DNA of 59,526 bases from positions 1 through 59,526 of the forward strand of contig SCUU01000130.1 in assembly GCA_004297065.1 (NCBI GenBank). The letters run 5' to 3'. Made by a program: the position numbers and the translations under genes. This document shows positions 17,422 through 26,009 of the stretch, piece after piece. Source of the stretch: Gallionellaceae bacterium (GTDB taxonomy: Bacteria > Pseudomonadota > Gammaproteobacteria > Burkholderiales > Gallionellaceae). The number at the start of each line of letters is the position of its first letter. The stretch's first letter is position 1. The notes beneath the pieces were generated by a model. The model searched no databases and was not told where the DNA came from. It worked only from the letters and a program-made list of their open reading frames with translations.

Positions 17422-18227
17422 CGGCGCAGTCCCGTCTGGTGCAGGAGAGTGGTGGCGATCTCTTCCACGGAAATGCCGGTGACATCCAGATGCGGGATGT
17501 TGAATTGCCGCATCAACTTTTCGGCCTGTTTGATCTCGTAACGGCAATTTTCCAATGCGGCGTAGTGGCTGTCCGGGGCGCGTTCGGAGCGAATCTGGTG
17601 CAACCGCTCGGGGCGGATGGTGAGGCCGTACAGCTTTTTTTCCAGGCCATGCAGCGTAGCGGGCAAGGCATTGCCGGAAAAATCTTCCGCTACCAGCGGG
17701 TAGTTGGCCGCATAGATGCCGAACTGCAAGGCGAGGTAAAGCGAGGCGGGGGTTTTGCCGCAACGGGATACGCCCACCAGCACGATGTCGGCGCGGTGCA
17801 GTTCGCGCGAAATGCCGCCGTCATCGTGGTTGAGCGTGTAGTTCACCGCATCCATGCGCGCGCTGTAATTCTGTCCCGCCGCGTGCGAACGCCCTACCGC
17901 GTGAGACGAGGGGATGCCGAATTCGGTTTCCAGCGGTTCGATGAACATCTCGAACAGGTCGAGTATCAGCGCGCCGCTTTGTTCGATGAGCGCGCGCTCC
18001 GCAGGCAAAAGCAGGGTACTGAATACGATGGGGCGCTGCCCGTCGGCCTGGTGCGCGGCATTGATCTGTGCGACTGCGGCCTGCGCTTTCCCGGGAGCGT
18101 CGATAAACGGCAGCGTGACGGTGCGGAACGCAATGCTGTCGAATTGGCTTAACAGGCTATGTCCGAGATTTTCCGCCGTGATGCCGGTGCGGTCGGAGAT
18201 GAAAAAGGCGGTGCGCTTTTGGCTCAT
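17418..18227 (-). CDS. ppsR: PEP synthetase regulatory protein (bifunctional kinase/pyrophosphorylase, DUF299)
   Basis: 269 aa. It starts MSQKRTAFFISDRTGITAEN and has the nucleotide-binding segment VGVSRCGKTPASLYLA. The family switches PEP synthase off by ADP-dependent phosphorylation and on by Pi-dependent dephosphorylation. It is divergent from ppsA, exactly the expected partner, with 73 bp between the starts. ATG 18227 is chosen because the open frame upstream runs back through the ppsA start and has no homology. Confidence 0.95.
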   Translation of the reverse strand: MSQKRTAFFISDRTGITAENLGHSLLSQFDSIAFRTVTLPFIDAPGKAQAAVAQINAAHQADGQRPIVFSTLLLPAERALIEQSGALILDLFEMFIEPLETEFGIPSSHAVGRSHAAGQNYSARMDAVNYTLNHDDGGISRELHRADIVLVGVSRCGKTPASLYLALQFGIYAANYPLVAEDFSGNALPATLHGLEKKLYGLTIRPERLHQIRSERAPDSHYAALENCRYEIKQAEKLMRQFNIPHLDVTGISVEEIATTLLHQTGLRR

Positions 18228-18300
18228 TTGCTCTGGACCTTGTGCTGTGCGTGCTCGGTGCGGGTAAGATAACGCTACCGCTATTGCCGAGGAGATCATC

Positions 18301-20700
18301 ATGCAGACACAGTATATCGCCAGCTTTGCCGACTTGCGCATGAGCAATGTGGCGCAGGTGGGCGGCAAGAATGCCTCGCTCGGCGAAATGATCAGCCAGC
18401 TCACGCAACTCGGCTTGCGCGTGCCGGATGGTTTTGCGACGACCGCGGCGGCTTACCGCGATTTTCTGGCACAGCAGGGGTTGGAGCAGCGCATCCGTGC
18501 GCTGCTGGAAAAGCTGGATGTGGATGACGTCACTGCACTGGCGCAGACCGGGCGGCAAATCAGGCAATGGATAACGGCGACGCCGTTTCCGGTGCGCCTG
18601 GAAAGCGAGATTCGGGTGGCCTACCGCAAATTACAGGATGCGGCCGGGGCCGATATTTCCTGGGCGATCCGTTCCTCGGCCACCGCAGAAGACCTGCCCG
18701 ATGCTTCCTTTGCCGGACAGCAGGAGACTTTCCTCAATATCTGCGGCGAAGAGCAGGTATTGCAAGCGGTCAAGGAGGTATTCGCTTCTTTGTATAACGA
18801 CCGCGCCATCGCCTACCGCGTGCATCAGGGTTTTGCGCATCACGATGTGGCCCTGTCGGCAGGCATACAGCGCATGGTGCGCAGCGACATCGGCGCATCC
18901 GGCGTGATGTTCACCCTGGATACCGAGTCCGGTTTCGACCAAGTGGTATTCATCACTTCAGCTTACGGACTGGGCGAGACCGTGGTGCAGGGCGCGGTGA
19001 ACCCGGATGAATTCTATGTATACAAGCCCGCGCTCAAACAAGGCAAGCGTGCAGTTATCCGGCGCAACCTGGGCGGCAAGGCGATCAAGATGGAATTCGA
19101 TGTGGTACGCCAAGCCGGAAAATCGGTGCGCACGGTAGAGACCTCTGTGCAAGAACGCCAGCGCTTTTCCATCAACGATGCCGAGGCGGAAGAGTTGGCG
19201 CGCTATGCGCTGCTTATAGAGCAGCATTATGGACGCGCTATGGACATCGAGTGGGGCAAGGATGGCGTGGATGGCAAGCTATATATCTTGCAGGCGCGAC
19301 CGGAGACCGTGCAGGGAAAAGGCAAGCTGGACAGCATGCGGCGCTATCGTTTGAAGCAACAATCCGGGGTGCTTATCAGCGGTCGGGCTATCGGTCAGCG
19401 TATCGGCAGCGGTCGAGTGAGCCTGGTGGCCGGTGCGAGCGAGATGTCCAAAGTACAGGCGGGCGATGTGCTGGTGACGGATATGACCGATCCCGATTGG
19501 GAGCCGATCATGAAACGCGCTTCCGCCATCGTCACCAATCGTGGTGGGCGTACCTGCCATGCGGCGATTGTGGCGCGCGAGTTGGGCATTCCTGCGGTGG
19601 TCGGTTGCGGCGACGCTACGCATGTGTTGAAACATGGCGATGCGGTTACTGTATCTTGCGCCGAGGGCGATATCGGCAAGGTGTATCAGGGCAAGCTCGA
19701 CTTCGAAGTGCTGGATTTGGCTGCGGACAAGCTACCTGCGCCCCCGGTCAAGATCAGCCTGAATGTGGCCAATCCCGAGCTGGCCTTCGAGTTCAGCCGC
19801 TTGCCGAATGACGGCGTGGGTTTGGCGCGGCTGGAATTCATCATCGCGCGCATGATCGGCGTGCATCCGCAAGCGGTGCTGGACTATCCGAATTTGCCCG
19901 ATGAGCTGAAGGCGCAAGTCGAGGCCAAGAGCGCGGGCTACGCTTCTCCCGTGGATTTCTATGTGGAAAAGTTGGCGGAGGGTATCGCCACTTTGGGTGC
20001 GGCATTCGCCCCCAAACCGGTGATTGTGCGTTTCTCCGATTTTAAGTCGAACGAGTATTCCAGCCTGATAGGCGGTAAGCAATACGAACCGTCGGAAGAA
20101 AACCCGATGATCGGTTTTCGCGGCGCATCGCGCTATATTGCCGACAGCTTCCGTGCCAGCTTTGCGCTGGAATGCCGTGCCATGCGCAAGGTGCGCGACG
20201 GGATGGGGCTGATCAATGTGGAGGCGATGATTCCCTTTGTGCGTACCGTGGAAGAAGCGCAGGGAGTGATTGCGGAACTGGAAAAGAATGGCCTCAAGCG
20301 CGGCGTGAACGGGCTGCGCGTCATCATGATGTGCGAGATTCCCTCTAATCCGCTGCTGGCTGCTCAATTCCTTGAGTATTTCGATGGTTTTTCGATCGGC
20401 TCCAACGACCTGACCCAGCTCACGCTGGGTATAGACCGCGATTCGGGCATCGTGGCGGGCGGATTTGATGAGCGCAATCCGGCAGTGAAGGCGCTGTTGA
20501 GCATGGCGATCCAGGGGTGCCGCAAGGCCGATAAATATGTGGGTATTTGCGGCCAGGGTCCCTCGGATCATCCCGATCTGGCGCTGTGGCTGATGGGGCA
20601 GGGGATAGATGCGATATCACTGAATCCGGATAGCGTCGTGGAAACGAGGCTGTTTTTGGCTGAGGCCGCCGCACAAAATCTGCCCGCATCGAATGCCTGA
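18301..20700 (+). CDS. ppsA: Phosphoenolpyruvate synthase
   Basis: 799 aa, converts pyruvate and ATP to PEP, AMP and Pi. The N-terminal ATP-grasp domain has [15 protein letters not shown] and [19 protein letters not shown]. The phosphohistidine domain has [14 protein letters not shown] with the catalytic His at residue 420. The C-terminal PEP barrel has [13 protein letters not shown] and [17 protein letters not shown], then [15 protein letters not shown] strong Shine-Dalgarno (GAGGAGAT) precedes ATG 18301. It lies opposite its regulator ppsR. It is a gluconeogenic gene, possibly feeding precursors to the glycan operon that follows. Confidence 0.97.
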   Translation: MQTQYIASFADLRMSNVAQVGGKNASLGEMISQLTQLGLRVPDGFATTAAAYRDFLAQQGLEQRIRALLEKLDVDDVTALAQTGRQIRQWITATPFPVRLESEIRVAYRKLQDAAGADISWAIRSSATAEDLPDASFAGQQETFLNICGEEQVLQAVKEVFASLYNDRAIAYRVHQGFAHHDVALSAGIQRMVRSDIGASGVMFTLDTESGFDQVVFITSAYGLGETVVQGAVNPDEFYVYKPALKQGKRAVIRRNLGGKAIKMEFDVVRQAGKSVRTVETSVQERQRFSINDAEAEELARYALLIEQHYGRAMDIEWGKDGVDGKLYILQARPETVQGKGKLDSMRRYRLKQQSGVLISGRAIGQRIGSGRVSLVAGASEMSKVQAGDVLVTDMTDPDWEPIMKRASAIVTNRGGRTCHAAIVARELGIPAVVGCGDATHVLKHGDAVTVSCAEGDIGKVYQGKLDFEVLDLAADKLPAPPVKISLNVANPELAFEFSRLPNDGVGLARLEFIIARMIGVHPQAVLDYPNLPDELKAQVEAKSAGYASPVDFYVEKLAEGIATLGAAFAPKPVIVRFSDFKSNEYSSLIGGKQYEPSEENPMIGFRGASRYIADSFRASFALECRAMRKVRDGMGLINVEAMIPFVRTVEEAQGVIAELEKNGLKRGVNGLRVIMMCEIPSNPLLAAQFLEYFDGFSIGSNDLTQLTLGIDRDSGIVAGGFDERNPAVKALLSMAIQGCRKADKYVGICGQGPSDHPDLALWLMGQGIDAISLNPDSVVETRLFLAEAAAQNLPASNA

Positions 20701-20801
20701 CTTGATGATAGAATGCGCGCCCAATTGAGTGGTCTCTACGGTATGGGCATATTTTCAGCCCGGATGTCGGCATAGCGCAGAATTAACGAGGGTATGAGTA
20801 G

Positions 20802-23141
20802 ATGGTTGGTTATTTGACGCAAAAAGCAGTGGGTGTGCTGCTGCAAATAAGAACATTCGCGTATGCAATGCTGTTGTTGGTTCCTGTATTGAGTCAGGCG
20901 GCAATTTTGGGTGGGGGCGCAGCCAGTGATAAGTGTAATAGTCTCCCATCGCCTGCGGCGCAAGCGGCCTGCTTGAATGCTTTGGCGTCGGGGGGAATGG
21001 CGGCTGGTGCGAATGCGACCGTCATTGCCAACAAGCCCCAATTTGCCTTCCCGTCCGAGCAAGCGAATCCAAACGAAAAAAATCCTCCCCAGGTTCTAGT
21101 TGAAGAAAAAAACGATTTTCAGGAATTCGTTTCCCAATCCGTCGGAAGTCGCTTACCTATTTACGGCCACAATTTGTTCCTTGGCGGAGCTTCAACTTTT
21201 GCGCCAGTCGATAATGCTCCCGTCACGCCGGATTACTTGATCGGTCCGGGCGACGAGTTGGTTATCAAAGGCTGGGGCAATATTGATATCGATTTCACTA
21301 CGGTGGTAAACAGGAATGGCGCAGTCGATTTGCCCAAAGTGGGCAGCATCAATGTGGCGGGTGTGCGCTATCAGGATTTGCAACGCCATCTGAAGAGTTC
21401 CATCGGCAAAGTATTTCGCAATTTTGAATTGAATGTCTCGCTGGGGCGCTTGCGTTCTATTCAGGTTTTTCTGGTGGGGCAAGCGCGCCAGCCCGGCGTG
21501 TATACCATCAGCTCACTCAGCACTTTGGTCAATACCTTGTTTGTGTCCGGTGGTCCTTCGTCCAGAGGCTCGTTGCGGCATATTCAGGTTAAACGCAACG
21601 GCAAAGTTGTCACCGAATTGGACATGTATGAGTTCCTGCTGAAGGGCGACAAGAGCAAAGATATTTCATTGATGCCTGGCGACATTATTTATATTCCGCC
21701 GGCGGGCCAGTTGGTAGCCATATACGGCGGCGTCAACACTCCCGGAATTTATGAGCTCAAAGGCGAGAAGACCACCTTGGGGGAGTTGCTTGAATTGTCC
21801 GGCGGAATGACTACTACGGCGAAAGCGCAGAAGGTCTTGCTGGAGCGTATAGAAGAGCGCAAAGGGCGTAAGGTCGAAGAATTGCAACTGGATAAATCGG
21901 GTTTGATGCAGGCGCTTAAAGACGGCGACTTGGTGCGCGTGCAGTCTCTCGGCGCGCGTTTCGAAAATGCCGTCACCTTGCGCGGCAACGTCGCCGATCC
22001 CGGGCGCTATCCGTGGAAAGACGGGATGCGTATCAGTGATCTTATTTCCGACAAACAGGCTTTGATTACTCCGGATTATTGGGTTAAACAAAATATGGCG
22101 GGCCAAGGCCAAGGCCAAGGCCAAGGCCAAGGCCAAGGCCAAGGCCAAGAGCAGCTACGCAACGAAATCAAGCGCGGTGTTTCGGAAATCAATTGGGAAT
22201 ACGCCCTGATCGAACGTCTGAAACCGGACGAGCTTGCCACGCAACTTATCCCCTTTAATTTGGGCAAGGCCATTGCAGGAGATGCCGAGCACAATGTGCA
22301 ATTACAAGCCGGCGATTTGATCACGATCTTTTCGCAGAACGATATTCAAGTCCCCGTCGCCAGTCGTAGCGTTTATGTCCGTTTGGAAGGTGAAATTGCC
22401 AACGCGGGGGTCTATAAGGCGTTGCCGGGAGAAACCTTGCGCGGCTTGGTCAAAAGAGTCGGCGGCTTTACGCCAAACGCATTTCTGTTCGGTACGGAAT
22501 TCAGTCGCGAGTCTGTCCGGGTTTTGCAGCAAAAAAAGATGGATGAGATGCTCGATAAGATGGAGGAAAGCATACGGCGCAACTCGGCCAGCAAGGTGCG
22601 GGCGGCACCTGAAGACGTTACCGCGAATAAGGCAATAGCTGAAGGTCAAATGGCCGCAGTTGCAAAAATGCGCGAGGCTAAAGCGACTGGTCGTGTGGTG
22701 CTGGAAATCGATGATAACAATGCGGGAAGGGCTGATGAGTTGCCGGACATCGCATTGGAAGATGGAGACCGCTTGTTGGTGCCGTCCAAGCCTTCTGTGA
22801 TTGGCGTGCTGGGGATGGTCTATAACGAGAACGCTTTCATGTATAAATCTGGCAAGTCTGTCGGCGATTATCTCGACCAAGCGGGTGGCCCGACGCGCGA
22901 TGCGGACAAAGACCGTATTTACCTGTTGCGTGCGGATGGTTCGGTGATGAGCGCGCAAAATTCCAGTTACTTGTTCTTCTTTAATTCGTTTACACGGACT
23001 CGCCTACAGCCGGGAGACGCCATCATCGTGCCGGAGATGTTGGATAAATTCCAATTCACGAAAGAACTCAAAGACTGGACGCAGATTTTTTATCAGTTTG
23101 CACTTGGGGTGACCAGTTTGAGAGTGTTGCGCGGGTACTAA
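20802..23141 (+). CDS. SLBB-domain polysaccharide export protein (Wza-like OPX)
   Basis: 779 aa. An N-terminal signal segment (FAYAMLLLVPVLSQAAILGG) is followed by a Poly_export domain (DYLIGPGDELVIKGWGNIDI, VDLPKVGSINVAGVRYQDLQ) and several SLBB repeats (VFLVGQARQPGVYTISSLST, VAIYGGVNTPGIYELKG, VTLRGNVADPGRYPWKDGM, VRLEGEIANAGVYKALPGET, IGVLGMVYNENAFMYKSGKS). It is long for an OPX protein because of the repeated SLBB modules and a Gly-Gln linker at residues 434-449. It should form the periplasmic/outer-membrane exit for the polysaccharide. Wzz follows 71 bp later. Confidence 0.92.
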   Translation: MVGYLTQKAVGVLLQIRTFAYAMLLLVPVLSQAAILGGGAASDKCNSLPSPAAQAACLNALASGGMAAGANATVIANKPQFAFPSEQANPNEKNPPQVLVEEKNDFQEFVSQSVGSRLPIYGHNLFLGGASTFAPVDNAPVTPDYLIGPGDELVIKGWGNIDIDFTTVVNRNGAVDLPKVGSINVAGVRYQDLQRHLKSSIGKVFRNFELNVSLGRLRSIQVFLVGQARQPGVYTISSLSTLVNTLFVSGGPSSRGSLRHIQVKRNGKVVTELDMYEFLLKGDKSKDISLMPGDIIYIPPAGQLVAIYGGVNTPGIYELKGEKTTLGELLELSGGMTTTAKAQKVLLERIEERKGRKVEELQLDKSGLMQALKDGDLVRVQSLGARFENAVTLRGNVADPGRYPWKDGMRISDLISDKQALITPDYWVKQNMAGQGQGQGQGQGQGQGQEQLRNEIKRGVSEINWEYALIERLKPDELATQLIPFNLGKAIAGDAEHNVQLQAGDLITIFSQNDIQVPVASRSVYVRLEGEIANAGVYKALPGETLRGLVKRVGGFTPNAFLFGTEFSRESVRVLQQKKMDEMLDKMEESIRRNSASKVRAAPEDVTANKAIAEGQMAAVAKMREAKATGRVVLEIDDNNAGRADELPDIALEDGDRLLVPSKPSVIGVLGMVYNENAFMYKSGKSVGDYLDQAGGPTRDADKDRIYLLRADGSVMSAQNSSYLFFFNSFTRTRLQPGDAIIVPEMLDKFQFTKELKDWTQIFYQFALGVTSLRVLRGY
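22101..22148 (+). repeat. Hexanucleotide tandem repeat, 8 copies of GGCCAA
   Basis: Eight perfect copies of GGCCAA lie inside the SLBB export gene and encode eight Gly-Gln dipeptides. Because the unit is six bases, gain or loss of copies keeps the frame and only changes linker length. Perfect identity of all copies, including third positions, indicates recent slippage expansion. Confidence 0.97.
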
Positions 23142-23212
23142 TCAATTAATTTTTTACTCGTCACTCCCTCGAAAATGGGAATCCATGGGCGGGCAAAACT
23201 ACTCATAACTGT

Positions 23213-24175
23213 ATGACTGAAAATCAAACCAATACCTTGTTGCAAGCGACTTCCGATGATGACGAAATCAATTTGCTTGATCTTTTGCTGGTTCTCGCTA
23301 AGAACAAGGCGATGATTATCAAGGTGACACTTGTGGCGGCGCTGCTCTCTGTTGGCTATGCGCTTACCTTGGATAATATTTACACCAGCTCAGCCAAGAT
23401 ACTGCCGCCGCAACAAGGCCAGTCTTCCGCCAGTGCTTTATTGGGGCAACTAGGGGGGCTTGCAGGGTTGGCGGGTGGTGCGATGGGAATAAAAAACCCA
23501 TCTGACATGTATCTGGCGATGTTCAAGAGCCGCACGCTGATGGAAAAAATCGTCAGCCGTTTCGACTTGCAAAAAGTCTATGAGGCAAAGACGTTGACAG
23601 ATACGCTGAAAGGACTTGAGACGAATTCGATTTTTACTGCGGGAAAAGATGGCGTGATTACAGTGGAAGTCAGCGATCTCGACCCTAAGCGGGCAGCTGA
23701 AATGGCGAATGCTTTTGTCGAAGAACTGGGCAAGTTGATGCAAAACTTTGCGCTTACCGATGCGTCTCAAAAACGAGTTTTCTTTGAGACACAATTGAAA
23801 CAAGCCAAAGACAAGCTCACGGACGCTGAAATCCGTTTGGACAAAACACCCGATACCAGTTTGCAATACCTCGATGCTGTTCGTAATCTAAAATACCAAG
23901 AAGCGGTATGGGAAATACTGGCCAAGCAATTCGAAATGGCCAAGATGGATGAAGCGAAGGACTTCCCGTTGATACAAGTGTTGGATAAAGCGACTCCGCC
24001 CGAAAAAAAATCCAAACCCAAACGCAGCCTGATCGTATTGTTGGCAACGTTGGTGGCGTTTTTTCTTGCCGTGATATGGGCTTTCATCAGAGAAGCTATG
24101 CTGCGAGCCCAGGAGCAGCCAGAGCAGGCAGTGCGCTGGGCGGAGTTGCGTAACGCATTTCGATTCAAGCGTTGA
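23213..24175 (+). CDS. wzz: Wzz-family polysaccharide chain-length determinant
   Basis: 320 aa. The Wzz domain starts INLLDLLLVLAKNKAMIIKV with TM1 at about 35-55. A periplasmic coiled-coil region contains QLKQAKDKLTDAEIRLDKTP, and a Pro-rich TM2 (KSKPKRSLIVLLATLVAFFL) lies near residue 270-295. It controls the modal length of chains made by Wzy. No Wzc-type tyrosine kinase domain is fused and none is seen nearby. It is probably co-transcribed with the export gene. Confidence 0.9.
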   Translation: MTENQTNTLLQATSDDDEINLLDLLLVLAKNKAMIIKVTLVAALLSVGYALTLDNIYTSSAKILPPQQGQSSASALLGQLGGLAGLAGGAMGIKNPSDMYLAMFKSRTLMEKIVSRFDLQKVYEAKTLTDTLKGLETNSIFTAGKDGVITVEVSDLDPKRAAEMANAFVEELGKLMQNFALTDASQKRVFFETQLKQAKDKLTDAEIRLDKTPDTSLQYLDAVRNLKYQEAVWEILAKQFEMAKMDEAKDFPLIQVLDKATPPEKKSKPKRSLIVLLATLVAFFLAVIWAFIREAMLRAQEQPEQAVRWAELRNAFRFKR

Positions 24176-24207
24176 ATGTAGGGCACCTCTAAAAATTCGT
24201 CGCTTTT

Positions 24208-24277
24208 GTGGGAGCGGCTTTAGCCGCGATAGCGAGCGTGGAATCCAGCGTCTTATCGCGGCTAAAGCCGCTCCCAC
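24208..24277. repeat. REP-like inverted repeat
   Basis: Two 23-bp arms (24208-24230 and 24255-24277) are perfect reverse complements starting GTGGGAGCGGCTTTAGCCGC, separated by 24 bp. Sequences of this type are the classical extragenic REP/BIME palindromes of pseudomonads and relatives. Confidence 0.9.
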
Positions 24278-24325
24278 GGGATTAGTTAACTGCTTTCGAG
24301 GATCGCTGACAGCGAAGTTAAATGA

Positions 24326-24344
24326 CCTCCGGCAAAGCCGGAGG
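24326..24344. repeat. Short hairpin CCTCCGGC/GCCGGAGG
   Basis: An 8-bp perfect stem with an AAA loop is followed by CTTATT. It is related to the hairpin at 24575-24593 (CCCCCGGC/GCCGGGGG). Either can serve as a terminator for the wzz transcript, or they are copies of a small dispersed palindrome. Confidence 0.6.
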
Positions 24345-24384
24345 CTTATTGGGTGAGCCCCTCAAAGGAGCCGATAAAACCGTG

Positions 24385-24407
24385 AGCCGCCCAAGGCGGC
24401 TGATTTT
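24385..24407 (+). terminator. Terminator-like hairpin
   Basis: Stem AGCCGCC/GGCGGCT with a CAA loop is followed by GATTTT. It is placed about 210 bp after wzz and is a candidate rho-independent terminator. Confidence 0.5.
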
Positions 24408-24514
24408 CTCCTCCCCTTTCAAGGGGGAGGTTGGGTGGGGGATGGGGTAAACACCAGAATTCGCGCCTACACTCAAACCCATCCCCACCCTAGCCCTCCC
24501 CTTGAAAGGGAGGG
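24408..24514. repeat. G/C-rich palindromic repeat, copy 2
   Basis: The left arm (about 24408-24448) and the right arm (about 24477-24514) are imperfect reverse complements with the same CTCCCCTT/AAGGGGAG and GGTGGGGGATGGG cores as copy 1 at 10921-11014. The central spacer of about 28 bp differs from that of copy 1. Confidence 0.85.
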
Positions 24515-24574
24515 AACAAAACAAATGCAAACAAAATCGTGACGACCGTATCACACGGTCAAACCTTACTTAGT

Positions 24575-24597
24575 CCCCCGGCAGAGCCGGGGGTTTA
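24575..24597 (+). terminator. Terminator-like hairpin
   Basis: An 8-bp GC stem (24575-24582 with 24586-24593) with an AGA loop is followed by TTT. It could isolate the glycan operon from upstream transcription. It resembles the hairpin at 24326-24344. Confidence 0.5.
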
Positions 24598-24689
24598 CCT
24601 CACTTAATTATCGGCAATGGCAGCAGAGGAGCAGATGATGGGAAAGGGGGCTGCAAACAATCCATCCCGTCTATTTTTATTTGTGTACA

Positions 24690-24726
24690 ATGCGCTCCTG
24701 AAAAATGAACGCGACACGTTCGAACG
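24690..24726 (+). promoter_or_regulatory. Candidate promoter and operator of the EPS regulator operon
   Basis: TGTGTACAATG (about 24682-24692) resembles an extended -10 box. A perfect 10-bp palindrome CGTTCGAACG lies at 24717-24726, about 20 bp before the ATG of the MarR-type regulator. The palindrome is a plausible autoregulatory operator. This is a visual call only. Confidence 0.35.
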
Positions 24727-24744
24727 AATTTATTGACTACCTTC

Positions 24745-25068
24745 ATGCCCACAGACCGCCAGTACTTGCAATTACTCAAGCAGCTTCATGCCCACCCCCA
24801 CCTTAACCAGCGCGAACTGGCCGAGCAGATGGATATCAGTCTAGGCAAGGCTAATTACTGCATGCGGGCCTTGATGGAAAAGGGGCTGGTCAAGCTGGAA
24901 AACTTTAGCCAGGCCGAAAATAAACGCAAATACGCCTACCTGTTAACCCCCGCAGGCATAGAAGAAAAAACCCGCATCACGCTGGACTTCCTTAAGCGCA
25001 AGCAAACCGAGTATGACGCCATCAAGCTTGAAATCGAAGCATTGCAACAAGAGTTGGGCCATGCTTAG
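24745..25068 (+). CDS. MarR family EPS-associated transcriptional regulator
   Basis: 107 aa winged-helix protein: LLKQLHAHPHLNQRELAEQM, the recognition helix region SLGKANYCMRALMEKGLVKL, then AYLLTPAGIEEKTRITLDFL and a C-terminal coiled coil. This matches the EPS-associated MarR-type regulator family (TIGR04176), normally the first gene of exopolysaccharide clusters. ATG 24745 starts the conserved part; TTG 24733 is unlikely. It overlaps the MntA gene by 8 bp, so regulator and toxin-antitoxin pair share an mRNA. Confidence 0.9.
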   Translation: MPTDRQYLQLLKQLHAHPHLNQRELAEQMDISLGKANYCMRALMEKGLVKLENFSQAENKRKYAYLLTPAGIEEKTRITLDFLKRKQTEYDAIKLEIEALQQELGHA

Positions 25069-25522
25069 CAACATGCAGCCGGACATTGGTATTTCACCAA
25101 TTCAAAATTTGCAACGCGCAGTGCAAAGGGTATTCGCCAAGACGGGGTTAGTCGTAATCGCCGTTTATTTGCATGGGTCTTACGCAACCCCTTATCAGCG
25201 CGACGAAAGTGACATTGATCTTGCCGTGCTACCAGATCGCGCCTTGAGCTTGGACGAGTGCATACAGTTTTCGGTTGCGTTGCAAACCGAACTGGATGGG
25301 CGTGATGTCGATCTTGCCGATTTGCGTACCGCCAATACCGTGTTTGCTGCCCAAGTGGTCACCGGCGGGCAAAGAATAATGACCACCAACCGCGATGTGG
25401 CCGATCGATTTGAAATGCTGACATTATCCAAATACGCTAGCCTGAACGAAGAACGCGCGGGAATATTGGCAGATATAAAGCAGCGTGGTCAGATATTTAA
25501 TTCAGAGGTTTTGGCCGCATGA
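25061..25522 (+). CDS. mntA: MntA-type nucleotidyltransferase antitoxin
   Basis: 153 aa. The catalytic signature is VYLHGSYATPYQRDESDIDL (GSx10DxD), with a third Asp in DGRDVDLADL. MntA proteins inactivate the HepT RNase toxin by transferring AMP units to a tyrosine. ATG 25061 lies inside the end of the regulator gene; the stop overlaps hepT (ATGA). The pair is complete and apparently intact. Confidence 0.9.
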   Translation: MLSNMQPDIGISPIQNLQRAVQRVFAKTGLVVIAVYLHGSYATPYQRDESDIDLAVLPDRALSLDECIQFSVALQTELDGRDVDLADLRTANTVFAAQVVTGGQRIMTTNRDVADRFEMLTLSKYASLNEERAGILADIKQRGQIFNSEVLAA

Positions 25523-25929
25523 ACGACATTGTGTTGAACAAGGCCGAAATTATCGAGCGTGCACTATCTCGTGTAAAGCAGACCTACGCCAGACATGCGC
25601 ATGATTTAGACCAAGCCATTGACGCCCAAGATGTCATCGTGCTCAATTTACAACGAGCTTGCGAAGCCGCAATTGATCTTGCAATGCATATCGTGCGCAT
25701 CAAAGGATTGGGCTTACCCAAGGACAGCAAATCTGCGTTCGATTTATTGTCACAAGCAGGAGAGATTTCAACTGAACTGGCAGGGAAGCTGAAAAAGATG
25801 GTCGGCTTTCGGAACATTGCAGTACATGATTACCGCGAACTGGATTGGGAAATCTTGGTGAGCATTGTCCAAAGCGAATGTGATGACCTGGCGGGCTTTG
25901 CTTCTCAAATGGTCAAAAAACACGGATAA
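25519..25929 (+). CDS. hepT: HepT-type HEPN ribonuclease toxin (DUF86)
   Basis: 136 aa, all-helical HEPN protein. The active motif RNIAVHDY (Rx4HxY) is intact: Arg and His form the RNase site, and the Tyr is the residue AMPylated by MntA in the Shewanella system. A supporting helix is AAIDLAMHIVRIKGLGLPKD. It directly follows mntA with a 4-bp overlap. An 80-bp AT-rich gap separates it from wbpA, which may hold a promoter. Confidence 0.92.
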   Translation: MNDIVLNKAEIIERALSRVKQTYARHAHDLDQAIDAQDVIVLNLQRACEAAIDLAMHIVRIKGLGLPKDSKSAFDLLSQAGEISTELAGKLKKMVGFRNIAVHDYRELDWEILVSIVQSECDDLAGFASQMVKKHG

Positions 25930-26009
25930 CAATTCGGATCACTGATTTTTGTTACATTATGTTGCGGTTAGTGCATTTTTTGATTTGGACTTGAAGAGAA
26001 GAGACGTTT

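Larger units (their letters stand above)
24176..24744. other. 569-bp gene-free stretch filled with palindromes
   Basis: No gene. At least five distinct inverted repeats are visible: 24208-24277, 24326-24344, 24385-24401, 24408-24514 and 24575-24593. The last part (about 24680-24744) is AT-richer and is the likely promoter region for the EPS regulator. Transcription from wzz probably ends here. Confidence 0.75.

Noticed and set aside
17228-18404. Longer start for ppsR upstream of 18227
   Set aside because: The extension would overlap the divergent ppsA start, and homology begins at MSQKRTAFF.
25930-26009. Promoter call in front of wbpA
   Set aside because: The region is AT-rich and may hold one, but I could not pick convincing -35 and -10 boxes.
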